Shown here one piece after another: positions 1 through 9,717 of a stretch of 64,000 nucleotides of DNA. Location of the stretch: the NCBI GenBank assembly GCA_028707085.1, contig JAQTUW010000009.1, positions 1-64,000 on the forward strand. Direction: 5' to 3'. The DNA comes from Methylococcales bacterium. GTDB taxonomy: Bacteria > Pseudomonadota > Gammaproteobacteria > Methylococcales > Methylomonadaceae. Position numbers and translations under genes: made by a program. The notes below the pieces were generated by a model, which did not search any database, had not been told where the DNA came from, and saw nothing but the letters and a program-made list of their open reading frames with translations. Each line of letters starts with the position of its first letter. Positions within the stretch are counted from its first letter, which is position 1.

Positions 1-389
1 AACTGATGGCCTTTTGAAATTCTTGGAGAGTCTATAAAATTATGCAAAGTCGGCAGTTCGTAAAGCCTTACTTGCTGCCGGCTTCCAATAAGTACTCAGC
101 ATAATATCGAACTGAGCATAATTGAGATTATGCAAAGCTTTGCATAATCGCAAAAACTATCCCTTTTTTTATACCGGGCAATGATTTGGACGACGATGAC
201 TTACACTGGCGGTAATTCAGCAATGAATCCGTAATTTCATGCCATTAAGTGGAACCTTACTTTCTATAAATACCTGAGGTCGTCATTAATCCTCTAAACT
301 TAAGCTCCTATCCCCATCAACACGTTGATTTGTAGGCATGTTTCCGATGAGGCTTAGGGTGATTTGGGCGCAATTTTGACACATTTGGC
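1..389. other. Non-coding left edge with palindrome and half-sites
   Basis: No convincing gene lies here. The stretch is AT-richer than the rest of the window. It holds a 24-bp perfect palindrome (126-149), and pieces of the same half-site recur at 39-49 (attatgcaaag), 99-105 and 116-122 (gcataat). Together with the gene debris to its right, this looks like the edge of a mobile-element or recombination region. That reading is inference. Confidence 0.4.
126..149. repeat. 24-bp perfect palindrome
   Basis: The 12-base arm gattatgcaaag is followed immediately by its exact reverse complement, with no spacer. The core of one arm recurs at 39-49 and short inverse copies occur at 99-105 and 116-122. 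Such an arrangement can be two abutted terminal repeats of an insertion sequence, a tyrosine-recombinase crossover site, or a dimeric repressor operator. No intact gene nearby decides between these. Confidence 0.6.
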
Positions 390-719
390 TTAACCTGGAT
401 GAGATTTTTGACGAGTTCCGACAAGGTGATTAAAAGCTGCTCTGTGGTTGGCAAAGGCGTTGAAGTCCTCACCGCTTAATTCATAGGATTTCTGTAAGGC
501 GGCAAGACGTTCTTCTGGACGCCAATCCTGAGGGCGTTTCAATTTCGTTTGTCGATCACGGGAGCTATTCAATTTGGCTTTTTTCAGCCATGTTTTTAGG
601 GTTTGTAAACAGATGTTCACATCGTTCGCGATGTCTTGAATCGATTGATTATTTCTGCGGTTGATGACTTTTGCCAGCGCTTGCTCTTTAAAATCCTCTG
701 AATACCTTGTAGAGCGTGA
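390..719 (-). pseudogene. IS transposase OrfA-type fragment
   Basis: The frame is open from about 719 down to a stop at 390 and has no upstream ATG. A GTG at 620 would give only 76 residues. It reads as a basic helix-turn-helix protein: a YSEDFKEQALAKVIN-like start, then SIQDIANDVNICLQTLKTWL as the HTH, then RPQDWRPEERLAALQKSYEL. This pattern is typical of the first ORF of IS3-like insertion sequences. The last 20 or so residues no longer fit the family, so the gene seems cut or frameshifted, and no catalytic DDE partner is present. The HTH reading is fairly safe, but the exact IS family is not. Confidence 0.6.
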
Positions 720-720
720 T

Positions 721-983
721 GACGCCAGGTTGGATGAGTTGCTTGTCGATAAGCGGCAACTTCGCGCCGAAGAATTAAGTCGTGCTCAAAGACACCTGCA
801 ATCCGTGGAAAAAACGCGGTGATCGATGCTTTTCACCGAGGACTTATCAGCCAGGATGTCCAGGAAAAACTATTGGCGGATATAGACGTGCAGTTGCTGC
901 ATCTAGAATCCGTAGATCTCAATGAAATCGTTGAACAAAAGCCGCCTTTAGACCGCGCTGGCGGGCATTCTTCAGAAAAATAG
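721..983 (+). pseudogene. C-terminal fragment, cation antiporter-like tail
   Basis: Two plus-strand frames join into one reading. The first (721-824) gives DARLDELLVDKRQLRAEEL and ends at a stop. The second (from about 819) gives AFHRGLISQDVQEKLLADID and runs to a TAG at 981. The shift falls just after a run of six A at 809-814, so a single-base change broke the gene. The second part resembles the cytoplasmic tail of some Na+/H+ (CPA1-type) antiporters, from memory of the family only. No membrane part is present. It abuts the transposase fragment, which may have truncated it. Confidence 0.4.
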
Positions 984-1051
984 CCGAGCAAGAAACGAAA
1001 AGATAATACACCATCACATTTGAGGAGAGAACGCCATGGTAGTAAGCCCTC

Positions 1052-1363
1052 ATGCAGGAAGAGGGAAAGCTAAAGTGAGAGCAATACCTGAACCGGACAA
1101 TTTTCCACGAGGATCGACAATTCACGGGGGATCAATTCATGGCATTCATGTTATCGCAATCGCAACCCTATCCGGAGATGATAGCATTAGTCCGCAGACT
1201 CAAGGCAAAGTACGGATTGAAAATTGTTGTGGTCAGCAACGAAGCACGGAAATTGAATGCTTACCGAATTCAAAAATTCAAGCTAAAGAAATTTGTTGAT
1301 TGTTTTATTTACGCCTGCTTCGTCCACCTCCGGAAGCCAGATGAGGACTTTTTTCGGCTTGCA
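1052..1363 (+). pseudogene. HAD-family phosphatase fragment
   Basis: One frame reads MQEEGKLK, a TGA stop at 1076-1078, then EQYLNRTIFHEDRQF and PYPEMIALVRRLKAKYGLKI. It continues with VVSNEARKLNAYRIQKFKL and CFVHLRKPDEDFFRLAL. This matches the middle of haloacid-dehalogenase phosphatases: the second motif Ser in VVSNEA and the motif III Lys in LRKPD are visible. The N-terminal DxD nucleophile and the C-terminal DD motif are absent. With the in-frame stop and both ends missing, this is a remnant. An ATG at 1139 could start a 90-residue peptide, but that would not be an enzyme. Confidence 0.6.
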
Positions 1364-1382
1364 CTATATAGATCAACGCAAT

Positions 1383-2564
1383 TTACAATCCCTGCAACAA
1401 ATCCGTTTTAATGTCCTCGATATTCTCCAGTCCCACCGAAATTCGCACCAGACCGTCGCCGATGCCGGCCGCCGCCCTTAGCTCCGGCGACAGGCGGCCG
1501 TGGGTGGTGCTGGCCGGGTGGGTAATGGTGGTTTTTACATCGCCCAGGTTGGCGGTGATGGACAGCATCCGGGTGGCGTCGATCAGCTTCCACGCCTGTT
1601 CTTTGCCACCGACCAGTTCAAAGCTGACCACTGCGCCGAAGTGGCTTTGCTGGCGTTTGGCCAGTTCATGCTGGGGGTGGGTGGCCAGACCGGGGTAATG
1701 CACTTTCGCCACGGTAGGCTGTAGTTCCAGCCATTTCGCCAGCTCAAAGGCATTGTCGCAATGGGCTTTCATTCTGATGGCCAGGGTTTCCAGGCCGGAC
1801 AGGAATACCCAGGCATTGAACGGGCTCATGCAGGCGCCGCCGGTGCGCAGATAGGGATAAATTTCTTTCTCGATCAGGGTTTCGCCGCCGACCACCGCGC
1901 CGCCCACGCAACGGCCCTGGCCGTCTATGTATTTGGTGGCGGAATGGACGATCAAATCGGCGCCCAGTTCCAGGGGTTTTTGTAATATCGGGGTACAGAA
2001 CACATTGTCCACCACCAGCAAACAGCCGTGCCGGTGGGCGATGTCGGCCAGCAGCCGGATATCGGCGATTTCGATCAAGGGATTGGACGGGGTCTCCAGA
2101 AACAGGAAACGGGTGTTGGGTTTTATCGCCGCTTCCCAGGCCGCCGGATCGGTCAGTTCGACAAAATCGGTGCTGACGCCGAATTTGCCGAAATAGTTCT
2201 GGAACGTCAGCACGGTGTTGCCGAACACGCTACGCGAACACAGTACATGGTCGCCGGCCTTCAGCAAGGCCATGCCCACCGCCATGATCGCCGCCATGCC
2301 GGAGGCGAAAGCCAGGCAGCGTTCGCCGTTTTCCATCAGCGCCAGCCGATCTTGAAAGGCGCTGACCGTGGGGTTGGTAAAGCGCGAATAAATATTGCCG
2401 GGCTGCTGGCCGGTGAAGCGTAGCGAAGCCTGTTCGGCGCTATCGAACACATAACTAGATGTAGCGAAAATCGGCATGCTGTGCTCGCCTTCCGTGCTGC
2501 GGTGATGGCCGGCTCTGATGGCTCGGGTTTCCAGGGAATATTCCTGCCAGTCGAAATCGTTCAT
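1383..2564 (-). CDS. metZ: O-succinylhomoserine sulfhydrylase
   Basis: A 393-residue PLP enzyme of the Cys/Met-metabolism family. It makes homocysteine from O-succinylhomoserine and sulfide, the direct-sulfhydrylation route to methionine. The PLP lysine is K211 in HSATKYIDGQGR, and the YSRFTNPT and ASGMAAI segments that hold the cofactor are present. Full length for MetZ. It starts 4 bases after the purF stop, and purF-metZ adjacency is the usual order in Pseudomonas-type genomes. This supports MetZ over cystathionine gamma-synthase or gamma-lyase. It is the last gene of the block before decayed accessory DNA. Confidence 0.93.
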   Translation of the reverse strand: MNDFDWQEYSLETRAIRAGHHRSTEGEHSMPIFATSSYVFDSAEQASLRFTGQQPGNIYSRFTNPTVSAFQDRLALMENGERCLAFASGMAAIMAVGMALLKAGDHVLCSRSVFGNTVLTFQNYFGKFGVSTDFVELTDPAAWEAAIKPNTRFLFLETPSNPLIEIADIRLLADIAHRHGCLLVVDNVFCTPILQKPLELGADLIVHSATKYIDGQGRCVGGAVVGGETLIEKEIYPYLRTGGACMSPFNAWVFLSGLETLAIRMKAHCDNAFELAKWLELQPTVAKVHYPGLATHPQHELAKRQQSHFGAVVSFELVGGKEQAWKLIDATRMLSITANLGDVKTTITHPASTTHGRLSPELRAAAGIGDGLVRISVGLENIEDIKTDLLQGL

Positions 2565-2567
2565 CGC

Positions 2568-4088
2568 TTATCCCGTGATGTTGTCGTTATGCAGTTCAAG
2601 GAAAAAAATCTCGCCATTACGCTGTTCCTGGGCATTGTCGTTGCGCAGGGTTTCGATACGCTCCAGATAGGCGTCGTCTATGTCGCCGGTGATATATTCG
2701 CGGGTAAAGCATGAGGTGTCGAACTGCCTGATGTCGCTATTGCCTTTGCCGACCGCGTCTATCAGATCATCAATATCCTGATAGATCAGTTTATCGGCGC
2801 TGATGGCCTGGCAAACTTCCGCTTCGGTTCTGCCGTGGGCAATCAGTTCATGGGCTGCGGGCATGTCTATGCCGTAAACATTGGGATAACGCACCGGCGG
2901 CGCGGCGGACGCGAAATAGACTTTTTTGGCGCCGGCGTCGCGCGCCATCTGGATAATCTGTTCCGAAGTGGTGCCGCGCACCACGGAGTCGTCAACCAGC
3001 AGCACGTTCTTGCCCTTAAATTCCAGCGAAATGGCGTTCAATTTCTGCTTGACCGATTTTTTGCGCATTTTTTGGCCGGGCATGATAAATGTGCGGCCAA
3101 TATAGCGGTTTTTCATGAAACCTTCGCGAAATTTAACGCCGAGATCATGCGCCATTTGCGAGGCGGCGGTTCGGCTGGTATCGGGAATCGGAATCACCAC
3201 GTCGATGTCGTGATCCGGCCATTCCCTAAGGATTTTTTTCGCCAGTTTTTTGCCCATTCGCATCCTCGCCTTGTAAACGGAGATATTGTCGATGATGGAG
3301 TCGGGCCGGGCGAAATAAACGTATTCGAAGATACAGGGGCAGTGGTTGGGCTGTTCGGCGCATTGCTTGGTGTGCAATTTGCCTGACGCTTCGATAAAAA
3401 CTGCTTCGCCGGGGGCGATATCCCGAAGCAGATTAAAATCCAGTACGTCCAGCGCCACGCTTTCCGAGGCTATCATATAATCGGTGGAGCCTTCCTCGGT
3501 CAGGCGTTCGCCGAAAACGATGGGCCGGATGCCGTTCGGGTCTCTAAAGCCCAGCACGCCCACGCCGGCGATCATCACCACCACTGCATAGGCTCCCCGG
3601 CAGCGTTTATGCACGGCGCTGACGGCCGTGAACACATCGTCGACAGTCAGGGTCAGTTTGCCGGATTGCTGCAGTTCATGGGCAAACACATTCAGCAGGA
3701 CTTCCGAATCGGAGTCGGTGTTGATATGGCGCAGGTCGTCGGCAAAGACCTGAATTTTCAATTCTTCGGTATTGGTGAGGTTGCCGTTATGCGCCAGCGT
3801 CAGTCCGAATGGCGAGTTGACGTAAAAAGGCTGCGCTTCCGCCGAACTTGTGCAGCCGGCAGTCGGATACCGGACATGGCCGATGCCCATGGCGCCTTTT
3901 AATTTTAGCATCTGGCTGCTGGAAAACACGTCGCGGGCCAGGCCGTTATCCTTGCGTAAATGTAAGCGGGAGCCATCGCAGGTTGCGATGCCGGCAGCAT
4001 CCTGGCCGCGATGCTGCAAGACAGTCAGTGCGTCATACAGATCCTGATTGACATTCTGATTGGAAACGATTCCGACAATACCACACAT
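2568..4088 (-). CDS. purF: Amidophosphoribosyltransferase
   Basis: First committed enzyme of purine synthesis: PRPP plus glutamine gives phosphoribosylamine. The 506 residues begin MCGIVGI, so Cys2 becomes the N-terminal nucleophile after Met removal (class II glutaminase), followed by [11 protein letters not shown]. The PRPP-binding loop [13 protein letters not shown] lies near residues 362-374. No long propeptide and no clear Fe-S cysteine set, as in the Proteobacterial type. It follows cvpA by 16 bases and precedes metZ, a conserved order that fits one transcript. Confidence 0.96.
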   Translation of the reverse strand: MCGIVGIVSNQNVNQDLYDALTVLQHRGQDAAGIATCDGSRLHLRKDNGLARDVFSSSQMLKLKGAMGIGHVRYPTAGCTSSAEAQPFYVNSPFGLTLAHNGNLTNTEELKIQVFADDLRHINTDSDSEVLLNVFAHELQQSGKLTLTVDDVFTAVSAVHKRCRGAYAVVVMIAGVGVLGFRDPNGIRPIVFGERLTEEGSTDYMIASESVALDVLDFNLLRDIAPGEAVFIEASGKLHTKQCAEQPNHCPCIFEYVYFARPDSIIDNISVYKARMRMGKKLAKKILREWPDHDIDVVIPIPDTSRTAASQMAHDLGVKFREGFMKNRYIGRTFIMPGQKMRKKSVKQKLNAISLEFKGKNVLLVDDSVVRGTTSEQIIQMARDAGAKKVYFASAAPPVRYPNVYGIDMPAAHELIAHGRTEAEVCQAISADKLIYQDIDDLIDAVGKGNSDIRQFDTSCFTREYITGDIDDAYLERIETLRNDNAQEQRNGEIFFLELHNDNITG

Positions 4089-4104
4089 AAATTAGCTCAA
4101 AAAA

Positions 4105-4644
4105 TTAACGATAATTGATATAAGCCGCCAGATTGGGCGGAATATGATCCTTCAGCCAGATTGCCATAGATTGGAACGGCGGCAACAGTTGCGACTGTTT
4201 CCACCAGGCCTCTTCAGGCAAATGGGTTGCCCCGGCCAGCAATACCAGCACGAAAATCAGCAGCCAGCCTCTGAGCAGGCCGCAGGTCAGGCCAAGCAGT
4301 CTTTCGCCGTCGGACAAGCCTTTTATGGCTATCTGCAACAACAAGGAATTGATCAGGCTGCCGATAAACAGGGTGGCGAAGAACAGTAATGCGCAGGCGA
4401 CAGCCAGCCGAACCGGCTGAATGGTGATTTTGTCCTGTAGCAGCGTGGAGGCATCCTGGCTGTATTGCGTGCATACCCACAGCGCCGCTAGCCAGACCAG
4501 CAACGACACCGCCTCTTGAATAAAGCCGCGCAAAAAGCCGAAAATCGCCGAAAACGCCAGCATGCCGGCAATGCTGTAATCCACTACGCCCCATTTACTG
4601 AGCGTAAAAAAATCCTGCATTGCGCCTAAGTCTTCGGTGGTCAT
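4105..4644 (-). CDS. cvpA: CvpA family inner-membrane protein
   Basis: A 179-residue protein with about four hydrophobic segments. The typical VVDYSIAGMLAFSAIFGFLRGF opening is seen near residues 20-41. CvpA is linked to colicin V production and envelope or bile resistance, but its biochemical role is unsettled. Position between the SPOR-domain gene and purF is the classical context. A second ATG eight codons in (4620) could be the true start, since Shine-Dalgarno signals are weak for both. Confidence 0.9.
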   Translation of the reverse strand: MTTEDLGAMQDFFTLSKWGVVDYSIAGMLAFSAIFGFLRGFIQEAVSLLVWLAALWVCTQYSQDASTLLQDKITIQPVRLAVACALLFFATLFIGSLINSLLLQIAIKGLSDGERLLGLTCGLLRGWLLIFVLVLLAGATHLPEEAWWKQSQLLPPFQSMAIWLKDHIPPNLAAYINYR

Positions 4645-4698
4645 TGCTCTTAATGGTCAGGAGAAGTCTGAAAACGGTTGCCGCAGCCGTGGCGTCGT

Positions 4699-5478
4699 TT
4701 ATTCATCCGGCGTGACGAAGCTGTTGATATTGATTTGGGTGAGCCTGTTTTTCACCGCTTGCACCTTGGCCTTGTCCGGCATGGGCCCGACCCGGACTTT
4801 AAACACCGGGCCTTTGTCGCCAGTGATTTCCTTGACCGTGGCCGGGAAACCCTGCTGTTTCAGTTTTTCCTCCAGGGCGAAGGCATTGTTTTTGTGGCTG
4901 AAGGAACCCACGTTCAGATACAGGCGGGTGCCTGTTTCGCTGATTGCAGGCGCCGGCTCGGCCGGTTTTAAGGGATTGGCCGCGGTATTGTCCGGGGTTC
5001 TGGCGGCCGGTTTCGCAACCCTGGGCGGCGCGGGCGGCGTTGCAGGCAAGGTTGGTTTGACATGGGGTTTGACGGCCGGCGCGGCGTTTTCGGCTTCCGC
5101 GACGTCCTCGTCTTCCGGGATAATGGCTTTAGGCTCTTTCAAGCGTCGGGCGGCAGGTTGTTCGGTTTCCCGGGCGGACAGGCGCTGGCTGGGGGCGGGC
5201 GCTTCCATTGCCGGTTCATCCAGGTTTTGCAGCCCCGGCTCGGCCGCCGGTTTGGGCGGATTGCTTGCAGGCATTTCGGCAACCACCTCTTCGACTTTAT
5301 CCGGCAGGGGGGTAATCTCCACATCCTGTACTTTTACAGGGACTTCGGGTAATTTTAGGGCGCTGATTTTTTTTTCCGTGTCATCGACTGGATCATCGAA
5401 TAACATTGGTACAAAAATAGCCGCCAGCGCGGTAATCACGGCAGCGCCAATCAATCGTTGCTTCAACTCTTGTTCCAT
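4699..5478 (-). CDS. dedD: SPOR-domain cell-division protein (DedD-like)
   Basis: The preferred ATG at 5478 begins MEQELKQRLIGAAVITALAAIF and gives 259 residues. It lies right after the folC stop; a longer frame to 5535 would run into folC. One membrane anchor sits near residues 8-25. A long Pro/Ala/Glu-rich periplasmic linker follows, then a C-terminal SPOR domain (about the last 75 residues, LYLNVGSFSHKNNAFALEEK and VRVGPMPDKAKVQAVKNRL). SPOR domains bind denuded septal peptidoglycan. The folC-dedD-cvpA-purF order matches E. coli and Pseudomonas. Confidence 0.88.
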   Translation of the reverse strand: MEQELKQRLIGAAVITALAAIFVPMLFDDPVDDTEKKISALKLPEVPVKVQDVEITPLPDKVEEVVAEMPASNPPKPAAEPGLQNLDEPAMEAPAPSQRLSARETEQPAARRLKEPKAIIPEDEDVAEAENAAPAVKPHVKPTLPATPPAPPRVAKPAARTPDNTAANPLKPAEPAPAISETGTRLYLNVGSFSHKNNAFALEEKLKQQGFPATVKEITGDKGPVFKVRVGPMPDKAKVQAVKNRLTQININSFVTPDE

Positions 5479-5482
5479 GCTT

Positions 5483-6754
5483 TTACCTCTTTTGGCTGTT
5501 GCATAAATATTCGGAAACCAGAAAAAAGGAACCAAAAACCAGAATCAGGTCGCCTGGCGATGCCTGGTGTTCGGCCGCAGCCAGCGCGGCCGGAAAATCG
5601 GCAAAACCGCTATTCACTTTTTCTATATTCAATTGCCGAAAATAATTTTCCAATAATTCGTCGCTGGCGGCGCGCGGATTCTTGAGAGGCGCCAGAAACC
5701 AGTCCTCAACCTGTTCGCGCATTATCGACAAAACACCGGGTATATCCTTGTCTTTCATCATGGCGAAAACTGCGTGAATTTTGACAGCAGGGAATCCATC
5801 CTGCAAATATTCGCGTAAAGTCTGTACGGCCTGCGGGTTATGGCCTACGTCCAGTAGTACCGGATGTTCGCCCGGAATCAACTGAAAGCGTCCGCATAAT
5901 TGCGCGTGTTGCAAGCCGCTGCGGATTGCCTGCTCATCGACGGGCAGAACGGATTGCAACGTCTGTATCGCCATGAGCACCGCCGATGCATTGCGGTATT
6001 GATGCTCGCCCTTGAAGGCCGGCGTCGGCAGGTTTCGTAAATGCAGGTCGTCTGTCCGCCACGCCCAGGTTTCGCCCTGTTTCCGGTAAAAAAAAGTCCG
6101 GCCCATTTGCATGGCCAGCGCCTGCTTGTCTGCAATGCTTTGCAACACGGAAGCCGGGGGGGGGCTGTCGCCGATGATGGCCGGCGCCCCGGCGCGGAAT
6201 ATCCCGGCTTTTTCACGGCCTATGGCCTCCAGAGTATTGCCTAGCCAGTCGACATGATCAATGGCGATGGTAGTCAGAATGGCGGCATCCGGATCGACAA
6301 TATTGACAGCGTCCAGTCTGCCGCCCAGACCGACTTCCAGGAGTTGCACATCCACATCGGCTGCCGAGAACAGGAGCAGCGCCGCCAGCGTTCCAAATTC
6401 AAAATAACTGAGACTGGTATTGCCCCGCTGTCTGTCGATCCGGGTAAATGCCTCGCAGATCTCGGTGTCGGAAACAGCCTGTCCGTCGATGCGTATCCGT
6501 TCGTTGTATCGCACAATATGCGGCGAAGTGTATGCGCCGACCTTGTAGCCCTGCGCCCGATAAATCGCCTCCAGAAAAGCAATGCACGAACCTTTGCCAT
6601 TGGTGCCGGCGACCGTGACAGTGGGCGTTTTTTTACTGTTCAGGCCAAGCTGGCGGTAAACATCCGCCACTCTTTCCAGACCCAGATCAATCGGTCTGGG
6701 ATGTAATTGTTCTTGCCAGCTTAGCCAGGCATCCAGCGAATCGAAACGCGCCAT
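5483..6754 (-). CDS. folC: Folylpolyglutamate synthase / dihydrofolate synthase
   Basis: A 423-residue Mur-ligase-type enzyme. It joins glutamate to dihydropteroate and lengthens the polyglutamate tail of folates. The ATP loop TVAGTNGKGS is at residues 47-56. The folate-binding segment YTSPHIVRYNERIRIDG and the Mur motif LEVGLGGRLDAVN follow, and HNPQAV marks the start of the C-terminal domain. It starts 6 bases after the accD stop and ends 4 bases before the SPOR gene, so co-transcription is likely. Confidence 0.95.
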   Translation of the reverse strand: MARFDSLDAWLSWQEQLHPRPIDLGLERVADVYRQLGLNSKKTPTVTVAGTNGKGSCIAFLEAIYRAQGYKVGAYTSPHIVRYNERIRIDGQAVSDTEICEAFTRIDRQRGNTSLSYFEFGTLAALLLFSAADVDVQLLEVGLGGRLDAVNIVDPDAAILTTIAIDHVDWLGNTLEAIGREKAGIFRAGAPAIIGDSPPPASVLQSIADKQALAMQMGRTFFYRKQGETWAWRTDDLHLRNLPTPAFKGEHQYRNASAVLMAIQTLQSVLPVDEQAIRSGLQHAQLCGRFQLIPGEHPVLLDVGHNPQAVQTLREYLQDGFPAVKIHAVFAMMKDKDIPGVLSIMREQVEDWFLAPLKNPRAASDELLENYFRQLNIEKVNSGFADFPAALAAAEHQASPGDLILVFGSFFLVSEYLCNSQKR

Positions 6755-6760
6755 TGCAAC

Positions 6761-7693
6761 CTATTGCTGAAAACTGTCGGCTGGGCAGTTTTCGGTTTGT
6801 GTCGCTACGGCGAACCCGGCTTCGATAGGCCTGGCGGCGGTTTCAGGGTAAAGAATCGCCAGGATGCCGGCGACTTTTTCCCGCATGTCGCGGCGGTCGA
6901 CAATCATGTCTATCGCACCGTGTTCCTGCAGGAATTCGCTACGCTGGAATCCTTCCGGCAGTTTTTCGCGGACAGTCTGTTCAATGACCCGTGGGCCGGC
7001 AAACCCGATTAGCGCATCGGGTTCGGCGATATTGATGTCGCCCAGCATCGCCAGACTGGCCGATACGCCGCCCATGGTCGGATCGGTCATGAAGGAAATA
7101 TAGGGAATGCCGGCTTCGGCCAGTCGGGTGAGCGCGGCGCTGGTTTTACTCATCTGAAACAGCGAGAACAGTGATTCCTGCATTCTTGCTCCGCCGCTGG
7201 CGCTGAAAACGATGAAAGGCGCGCGGGAGGCCAGGCTCTCGTTGACGCTACGCACGAAGCGCTCTCCGACTACGGAGCCCATGGAGCCGCCCATGAAGCC
7301 GAAATCGAAAGCGGCCGCCACGATGGGCCGGCCTTTTAGATAACCTTTCATGGCGACCAGTGCGTCGTTCTCGTTGCTTTGCTTCTGCGCCGCGGCGATC
7401 CTGTCCTTGTAACGCTTGCTGTCTTTAAATTTCAGCGGGTCGCTGGGTTTCAGGCCGATGCCGATTTCCTTGCGGTCGGTCTCATCAAGAAACATGTTCA
7501 GCCTGGCGCGGGCGGACATGCGCATATGATGATTGCATTTAGGGCAGACCCTGAAGTTTTTTTCAAGTTCTGCGTTAAATAAAATGGCGTCGCAGCTCGG
7601 GCATTTGTTCCACAAGCCTTCCGGTACCGAAGTGCGTTTCTGGGATGCTTCGGTTCTGATAATGGATGGAACTAATTTTTCAAACCAACTCAT
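6761..7693 (-). CDS. accD: Acetyl-CoA carboxylase carboxyltransferase beta subunit
   Basis: This subunit works with AccA to move the carboxyl group from biotin to acetyl-CoA, giving malonyl-CoA for fatty acid synthesis. The 310 residues carry the N-terminal zinc ribbon (C31, C34, C50, C53 in CPSCDAILF and CPKCNHHM). The crotonase-like core follows with [14 protein letters not shown] and [10 protein letters not shown], whose glycines form the oxyanion holes. Usual length. It lies between trpA and folC, the common gammaproteobacterial order. Confidence 0.96.
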   Translation of the reverse strand: MSWFEKLVPSIIRTEASQKRTSVPEGLWNKCPSCDAILFNAELEKNFRVCPKCNHHMRMSARARLNMFLDETDRKEIGIGLKPSDPLKFKDSKRYKDRIAAAQKQSNENDALVAMKGYLKGRPIVAAAFDFGFMGGSMGSVVGERFVRSVNESLASRAPFIVFSASGGARMQESLFSLFQMSKTSAALTRLAEAGIPYISFMTDPTMGGVSASLAMLGDINIAEPDALIGFAGPRVIEQTVREKLPEGFQRSEFLQEHGAIDMIVDRRDMREKVAGILAILYPETAARPIEAGFAVATQTENCPADSFQQ

Positions 7694-7714
7694 AAACTAT
7701 ATACTCCGCAAGTC

Positions 7715-8518
7715 TTAAGCATCAATGGCCTGACGCATGGATCTCAACAAGGCGATGATCCCGGCTTTAGCCATTTCAGGGTCAGGAAGATTTTCTTCTA
7801 TTTTGGTGATGAGGGCGCTGCCAACCACGATGGCGTCAGCGATGCCGGCAATCAGGCCGGCCGTTTCCGCATCCTTGACCCCAAAGCCGACGCCGATCGG
7901 CAGGTTGGTGTTTTGGCGGATGATCTGCAGTTTCCGTTCAACGTCGGCGGTGTCCAGGTGGCCTGCGCCGGTAACCCCCTTCAGGGAAACATAATAGAGA
8001 TAGCCGCTGCCGACCGCATCCATTTTCCGGATGCGTTCAGCATCGCTATTGGGCGCCAGCAGGAATATCTGATCAATTTCACGGGCCCGCAACAGGGATA
8101 CGCAATGTTCGGCTTCTTCCGGCGGCATATCGACTGTCAGCACCCCGTCAATATCGGCGCGTTGCGCAGCATTGGCAAAGGCTTCGTAACCCATGATTTC
8201 AATGGGGTTGAGATAGCCCATCAAAACTAGAGGGGTGGTCTGATCGGTTTTCCTGAATTCGGCAGCCATGCTTAGCACTTTGCGCAAGCCGACATGATGG
8301 GACAGTGCGCGTTCGCTGGCGCGCTGGATGACCGGGCCATCCGCCATCGGATCGGAAAACGGCACGCCGAGCTCGATAATATCGGCCCCGGCCCGCACCA
8401 TTTCATGTAACAGCGGCACGGTAAATTCAGGATACGGGTCGCCCGCGGTGATAAACGGAATCAGCGCCTTTCTGCCCGATGCCTTTAATGCTGCAAATTT
8501 GCTGGTCAGACGGCTCAT
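7715..8518 (-). CDS. trpA: Tryptophan synthase alpha chain
   Basis: Cleaves indole-3-glycerol phosphate to indole, which is channelled to TrpB. The 267-residue TIM barrel has the catalytic pair E49 ([11 protein letters not shown]) and D60 (MADGP). Phosphate-binding glycines occur in [10 protein letters not shown] near the end. It overlaps trpB by 4 bases (ATGA-type overlap), a sign of translational coupling in the two-subunit complex. Confidence 0.96.
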   Translation of the reverse strand: MSRLTSKFAALKASGRKALIPFITAGDPYPEFTVPLLHEMVRAGADIIELGVPFSDPMADGPVIQRASERALSHHVGLRKVLSMAAEFRKTDQTTPLVLMGYLNPIEIMGYEAFANAAQRADIDGVLTVDMPPEEAEHCVSLLRAREIDQIFLLAPNSDAERIRKMDAVGSGYLYYVSLKGVTGAGHLDTADVERKLQIIRQNTNLPIGVGFGVKDAETAGLIAGIADAIVVGSALITKIEENLPDPEMAKAGIIALLRSMRQAIDA

Positions 8519-9717
8519 ACTTTGATCCCCTCACGTTGCGCTATGGTATGCATGTCTTTGTCGCCCCGTCCGGAAAGATTGACGATAATGATCTGATCCT
8601 GGCGCATGGTCGGGGCCAGTCGGGTGACATAGGCCATGGCGTGGCTTGATTCCAGCGCCGGGATGATGCCTTCCATTTTGGTCAGGGCATGAAAACCTTC
8701 CAGCGCCTCGCTGTCGGTGATGCTGACATATTGCGCCCGGCCCGTGTCTTTCAGCCAGGCATGTTCAGGGCCTACGCCAGGATAATCCAGACCGGCGGAA
8801 ATGGAATGGGTTTCGATGATTTCGCCATCGTCGTCCGCCATCAGATATGTGCGGTTGCCATGCAATACGCCGGGCCGGCCGGCCGTGAGCGGCGCGGAAT
8901 GACGGCCGGTTTCGATGCCGTCGCCGGCCGCTTCGACGCCAAACATTTGTACGGCGTGGTCGTCAATGAAGGGATAAAACAGGCCAATGGCGTTGGAGCC
9001 GCCGCCAACGCAGGCCACCAGGGCGTCGGGCAGCTTGCCGGCCTGCTCCAGGCATTGCTGTTTGGCTTCGCGGCCTATCACGGCCTGAAAATCCCTGACC
9101 ATGGCCGGGTAGGGGTGGGGGCCGGCGACGGTGCCGATAATATAAAAAGTGTTGTCGATATTGGTCACCCAGTCGCGCATCGCTTCGTTGAGCGCATCCT
9201 TCAGGGTTTTCGAACCGGACTCCACGGCAACCACTCGGGCGCCCAGCAATTTCATCCGGTAGACGTTCAGCGCCTGGCGGGCGACATCGACCGCGCCCAT
9301 ATAAACTACGCATTCCAGCCCTAGTCGCGCGGCGACGGTCGCGGTGGCGACACCGTGTTGGCCGGCGCCGGTTTCGGCGATGATGCGGGTTTTACCCATG
9401 CGTTTCGCCAGCAGCGCCTGACCGACGGTATTATTGACTTTATGCGCGCCGGTATGGTTGAGGTCTTCGCGTTTCAGATAGATTTGCGCACCGCCCAGTT
9501 CACGGCTCCAGCGTTCGGCGTGGTACAGCGGCGACGGCCTGCCGACATAGTGTTTTAAATCGGCGTCGAGCTCGGCGATAAATTCCGGATCCTGTAAATA
9601 ACGCTGGTAAGCTTCATTCAACTGGGTTATTGCAGGCATCAGCGTTTCCGCTACAAAAATACCGCCGTAAGGCCCGAAATGGCCCAGAGCGTCCGGCATA
9701 TCGTATTTGTCAGTCAT
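8515..9717 (-). CDS. trpB: Tryptophan synthase beta chain
   Basis: The PLP subunit that joins indole and serine to give tryptophan. Of 400 residues, K93 in [10 protein letters not shown] is the PLP lysine. The catalytic glutamate sits in [12 protein letters not shown], and VGGGSNAIG holds the PLP phosphate. It overlaps trpF at its start and trpA at its end by 4 bases each, so trpF-trpB-trpA form a tightly coupled unit. Confidence 0.97.
   Translation of the reverse strand: MTDKYDMPDALGHFGPYGGIFVAETLMPAITQLNEAYQRYLQDPEFIAELDADLKHYVGRPSPLYHAERWSRELGGAQIYLKREDLNHTGAHKVNNTVGQALLAKRMGKTRIIAETGAGQHGVATATVAARLGLECVVYMGAVDVARQALNVYRMKLLGARVVAVESGSKTLKDALNEAMRDWVTNIDNTFYIIGTVAGPHPYPAMVRDFQAVIGREAKQQCLEQAGKLPDALVACVGGGSNAIGLFYPFIDDHAVQMFGVEAAGDGIETGRHSAPLTAGRPGVLHGNRTYLMADDDGEIIETHSISAGLDYPGVGPEHAWLKDTGRAQYVSITDSEALEGFHALTKMEGIIPALESSHAMAYVTRLAPTMRQDQIIIVNLSGRGDKDMHTIAQREGIKV

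Noticed and set aside
1139-1411. ATG-started 90-residue HAD protein as a real gene
   Set aside because: Both catalytic Asp motifs are outside the frame, and an in-frame stop lies just upstream in sequence that clearly belongs to the same domain.
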